From an uncultured delta proteobacterium (GTDB lineage Bacteria; Desulfobacterota; Desulfovibrionia; Desulfovibrionales; Desulfovibrionaceae), in NCBI GenBank assembly GCA_903835685.1, contig CAILNX010000053.1:50487-114486 (forward strand): a DNA stretch of 64,000 nt, written 5' to 3'. Under the pieces are notes generated by a model. It was not told the DNA's origin. It was given only the letters and a program-made list of their open reading frames with translations, and did not search any database. The translations under genes were made by a program, and so were the position numbers. Positions 62,113-64,000 of this stretch are shown one piece after another (within the stretch, counting starts at the first letter, position 1; each line of letters begins with the position of its first letter).

Positions 62113-63779
62113 GCCTGGCCTCCTTCCTGGGCCGGGGCGCGCACCACCAGGGGCACGGGTTTCTCGCCCAGGTCCAGAATCAGGCGCGCGGCCTTCACGA
62201 TATTCATGTCGTTGGTGAAGACCAGGATGGTCTTGCCCAGCCGAGCCAGTTCATTGATGGTGCTGTACATGGCCGTGGCCCCTTCCTGGTCCAGACCCTC
62301 GGTGGGGTCGTCCAGGACCGCCAGAGGGCCGTCGCCCACCAGTCCCCGGGCCAGGGCCAGTCGGCGCCGGACGCCCAGGGGCAGGTTGCGGCCACCCTCG
62401 CGCACCGGGGTCTCCAGGCCCTGGGGGCTTAAATCCAGAAAGCGCCGCAGGTCGGCCATGCGCAGGATGTCGTTTAAGCGCTCCCCGGGCAGGTCCGGGT
62501 TGGGAAAGAGCAGGTTCTCCCGGATGGTGGCGGACAGGAACAGGGCCTCCTGGGGCACGTAGATGAGCTGCTTGCGCCACCATTCCAGGGCGATCTGGCG
62601 CAGGTCCACCCCGTCCACCAGGATCTGCCCCCGCCCGGGATCGAGAAGTCCGGTCACCAGCCGGGCCAGGGTGGTCTTGCCCGACCCGTTGTATCCCCGC
62701 ACCACCAGGACCGAGCCCGGATCAAGGACCAGGTTCAGGCCTTCGAACAGGGGGCCGCTGGAAGCCGGATAGGCAAAGCCCAGATCCTTGAACTCCATGC
62801 GGCCCGAGTAGACGCGCATGGCCGTGCCCGAAGACGACTCCCGGGGCAGGGCCATGAACTCCCTGAGTTGGGCCATCTTTTCCCCGGCCCGGGCGATGAC
62901 GAAGCTGGTCTGCATGTAGGAGGCCACGATCTGCAAGGCCTTGGAGGCCAGGATGCTCACGCCGATCAAGGTGCTGGTGGTGATGACCCCGTCCACGGCC
63001 AGCTTGGCCCCCACTGCGTAGACCCCCACCCGCAAAAGGCCCGCGATGGTGGCGGACACGCCCAGGGAAAAGGTGCGGCTCCCGGACATGGACCGGGTCA
63101 GGCGGCCGATGTTGGCCAGTTGCCCTTCCCACTGGTGGGCGAGGAACGGGCGGCAGAGAAAGGCCCGCACCGTGTCCGCCCCGCCCACGGCCGAGGCCAC
63201 CAGGGTGCGGTGGGCCACCATCTCCTCCTGGAGCCGGGCGGCCGGGGTCTTGCCCAGCCTTAAGCTCAACCAGCCGTTCACCAGGGTGGCGGCAATGGCC
63301 AGCATGGTGACCAGGGCCAGAAGCGGGCTGAGCAGGAAGGTGGCCCCGATGAAGAGCAGGAAGAACGGGGCCTCCAGCACGTTGATGACGTGCGCGCCCT
63401 CGTAGGCCGTGGCCACGGTCTGCACCCCGCCCAGGATCTCGTGCACCTTGGCCTGAGGGATGCGGTCCAGGGCCTGGGCCTTGGCCTGGGACAAGGCCGA
63501 GAGCACGGACGTGGAAAGATCGAAATCCGGCGTGAGGCTCACGGCCGAGGCCAGGGTGGAGCGCACCGAGGTGAACCCGAAGCTGAAGATCGTGGCGATG
63601 AGCACACCCACGGTCAGGGTGACCAGGGTGCCGTCGAACCCGTAGCCCACATAGCGGGAGAGGACCAGGATGACGTAAATGGTCGAGGCCAGGGAGAGGA
63701 TGTTGATGAACAGGCAACAGCCGATGATCTCCAGGGCCAGGATCGGCTTGAGCCTCAGTCTGCGCAGAAGTTCCTTCAT
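62109..63779 (-). CDS. Type I secretion ABC transporter with altered ATPase motifs
   Basis: The 556-residue product has a six-helix membrane domain (about 10-300) and an ATPase domain (about 325-545). Walker A is intact (GYNGSGKT, 362-369), as is the Q-loop Gln410. The LSGGQ signature reads LPLGV (466-470), the catalytic Glu after Walker B is Asp491 (LAVLDDPTEG), and the H-loop His is replaced by Asn523 (VFTNDMN). Three changes together suggest a weak or non-hydrolysing ATPase that may pair with a second ABC subunit. There is no C39 peptidase domain. It lies 84 bases after the TolC gene. Confidence 0.88.
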   Translation of the reverse strand: MKELLRRLRLKPILALEIIGCCLFINILSLASTIYVILVLSRYVGYGFDGTLVTLTVGVLIATIFSFGFTSVRSTLASAVSLTPDFDLSTSVLSALSQAKAQALDRIPQAKVHEILGGVQTVATAYEGAHVINVLEAPFFLLFIGATFLLSPLLALVTMLAIAATLVNGWLSLRLGKTPAARLQEEMVAHRTLVASAVGGADTVRAFLCRPFLAHQWEGQLANIGRLTRSMSGSRTFSLGVSATIAGLLRVGVYAVGAKLAVDGVITTSTLIGVSILASKALQIVASYMQTSFVIARAGEKMAQLREFMALPRESSSGTAMRVYSGRMEFKDLGFAYPASSGPLFEGLNLVLDPGSVLVVRGYNGSGKTTLARLVTGLLDPGRGQILVDGVDLRQIALEWWRKQLIYVPQEALFLSATIRENLLFPNPDLPGERLNDILRMADLRRFLDLSPQGLETPVREGGRNLPLGVRRRLALARGLVGDGPLAVLDDPTEGLDQEGATAMYSTINELARLGKTILVFTNDMNIVKAARLILDLGEKPVPLVVRAPAQEGGQA

Positions 63780-63863
63780 GGTCGTGAGTGGCTCGGGGGA
63801 ACGCCCCCCTTGGCAAGGCCATTCCCCCCTGTGGTGGTCCGCGAAGTTCGTCGCAAGAAGCGG

Positions 63864-64000
63864 CTATTTGGTGAACATGTCAAGATTCATCTTGCCCATC
63901 TGGAAAAGGAGCGTGTAGGCGGCGATGTTCGTGTCGATGTCCGCGGTGACCGCGGAACTGGAGGCCTGGATGTAGTCACGCTCGCCGATGAGGATGTCCA
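63864..64000 (-). CDS. TolC-family outer membrane channel, 3' end (continues past the window)
   Basis: The last 45 codons are visible, reading DILIGERDYIQASSSAVTAD and ending QMGKMNLDMFTK before TAG at 63866-63864. This matches the final helix of TolC-type proteins (typically ...QRDxxQAxxxAVxAxxxxxxAxxxLxxxxG). With the ABC and HlyD-type genes it completes a type I secretion system. Low certainty on subfamily because only the tail is seen. Confidence 0.65.
   Translation of the reverse strand, partial: DILIGERDYIQASSSAVTADIDTNIAAYTLLFQMGKMNLDMFTK

Noticed and set aside
1..64000. tRNA, rRNA, CRISPR, insertion sequences or prophage
   Set aside because: I saw no cloverleaf-type GTTCGA-ATC arms with CCA ends, no regular spacer-repeat arrays and no transposase, integrase or phage structural motifs.

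Overview
The window is a GC-rich (roughly two-thirds G+C by eye) stretch of a bacterial chromosome. Gene content points to a sulfate-reducing deltaproteobacterium of the Desulfovibrionaceae: a Wolinella-type fumarate reductase, an Hdr-Flx electron-transfer operon, an archaeal-type split glutamate synthase, a four-subunit 2-oxoacid:ferredoxin oxidoreductase, MotAB motility genes and a type I secretion cluster. This placement is inferred from content; no 16S gene is present. I found no rRNA or tRNA genes, CRISPR array, insertion sequence or phage gene.

Layout. 1-2575: 3' end of glnS, a solute-binding protein with its own sigma70-type promoter, and a ParE/RHH toxin-antitoxin pair with a palindromic operator. 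2945-16863: the metabolic core, frdCAB, two-subunit Fe-S fumarase, then hdrA, a MvhD/FlxD-like gene, two Fe-S proteins, a FlxA-like NAD(P)H/FAD protein, an HdrC-HdrB fusion and malic enzyme. hdrA is interrupted by an in-frame TGA that reads as selenocysteine (codon 67, CxxU motif), with a SECIS-like hairpin downstream. 17345-27018: chemoreceptor, amtB, plsY, a PAS-GGDEF-EAL protein with an Fe-alcohol dehydrogenase, dinB and an alpha/beta hydrolase. 27038-31990: the leucine operon leuACDB, preceded by a leucine-rich leader peptide with mutually exclusive hairpins (an attenuator). 32172-37564: MerR regulator, a large secreted subtilase with a C-terminal sorting-type signal and a membrane-protein neighbour, and a TauE/SafE permease.

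37662-44430: a chemotaxis-type operon (cheV, Hpt, a deoxyribosyltransferase-fold protein), an esterase, korDABC and a response regulator. 44628-53128: secF, secD, yajC and the split glutamate synthase operon, fronted by an AT-rich regulatory region. 53922-57556: ssb, two small genes, pilZ, motB, motA. 57653-64000: purine nucleoside phosphorylase, a lipoprotein with a likely leaderless mRNA, and a type I secretion cluster (TPR-glycosyltransferase, HlyD, ABC protein with altered ATPase motifs, and the 3' end of a TolC gene).

How it fits together. Frd, fumarase and malic enzyme interconvert succinate, fumarate, malate and pyruvate. The malic enzyme would yield NAD(P)H that the FlxA-like subunit could oxidise, and HdrA could split the electrons between ferredoxin and a disulfide acceptor at the HdrC-HdrB fusion. 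A second theme is a set of AT-rich palindromic hairpins at gene ends (26105, 30767, 31945, 37609, 53862), conspicuous in this GC-rich background.
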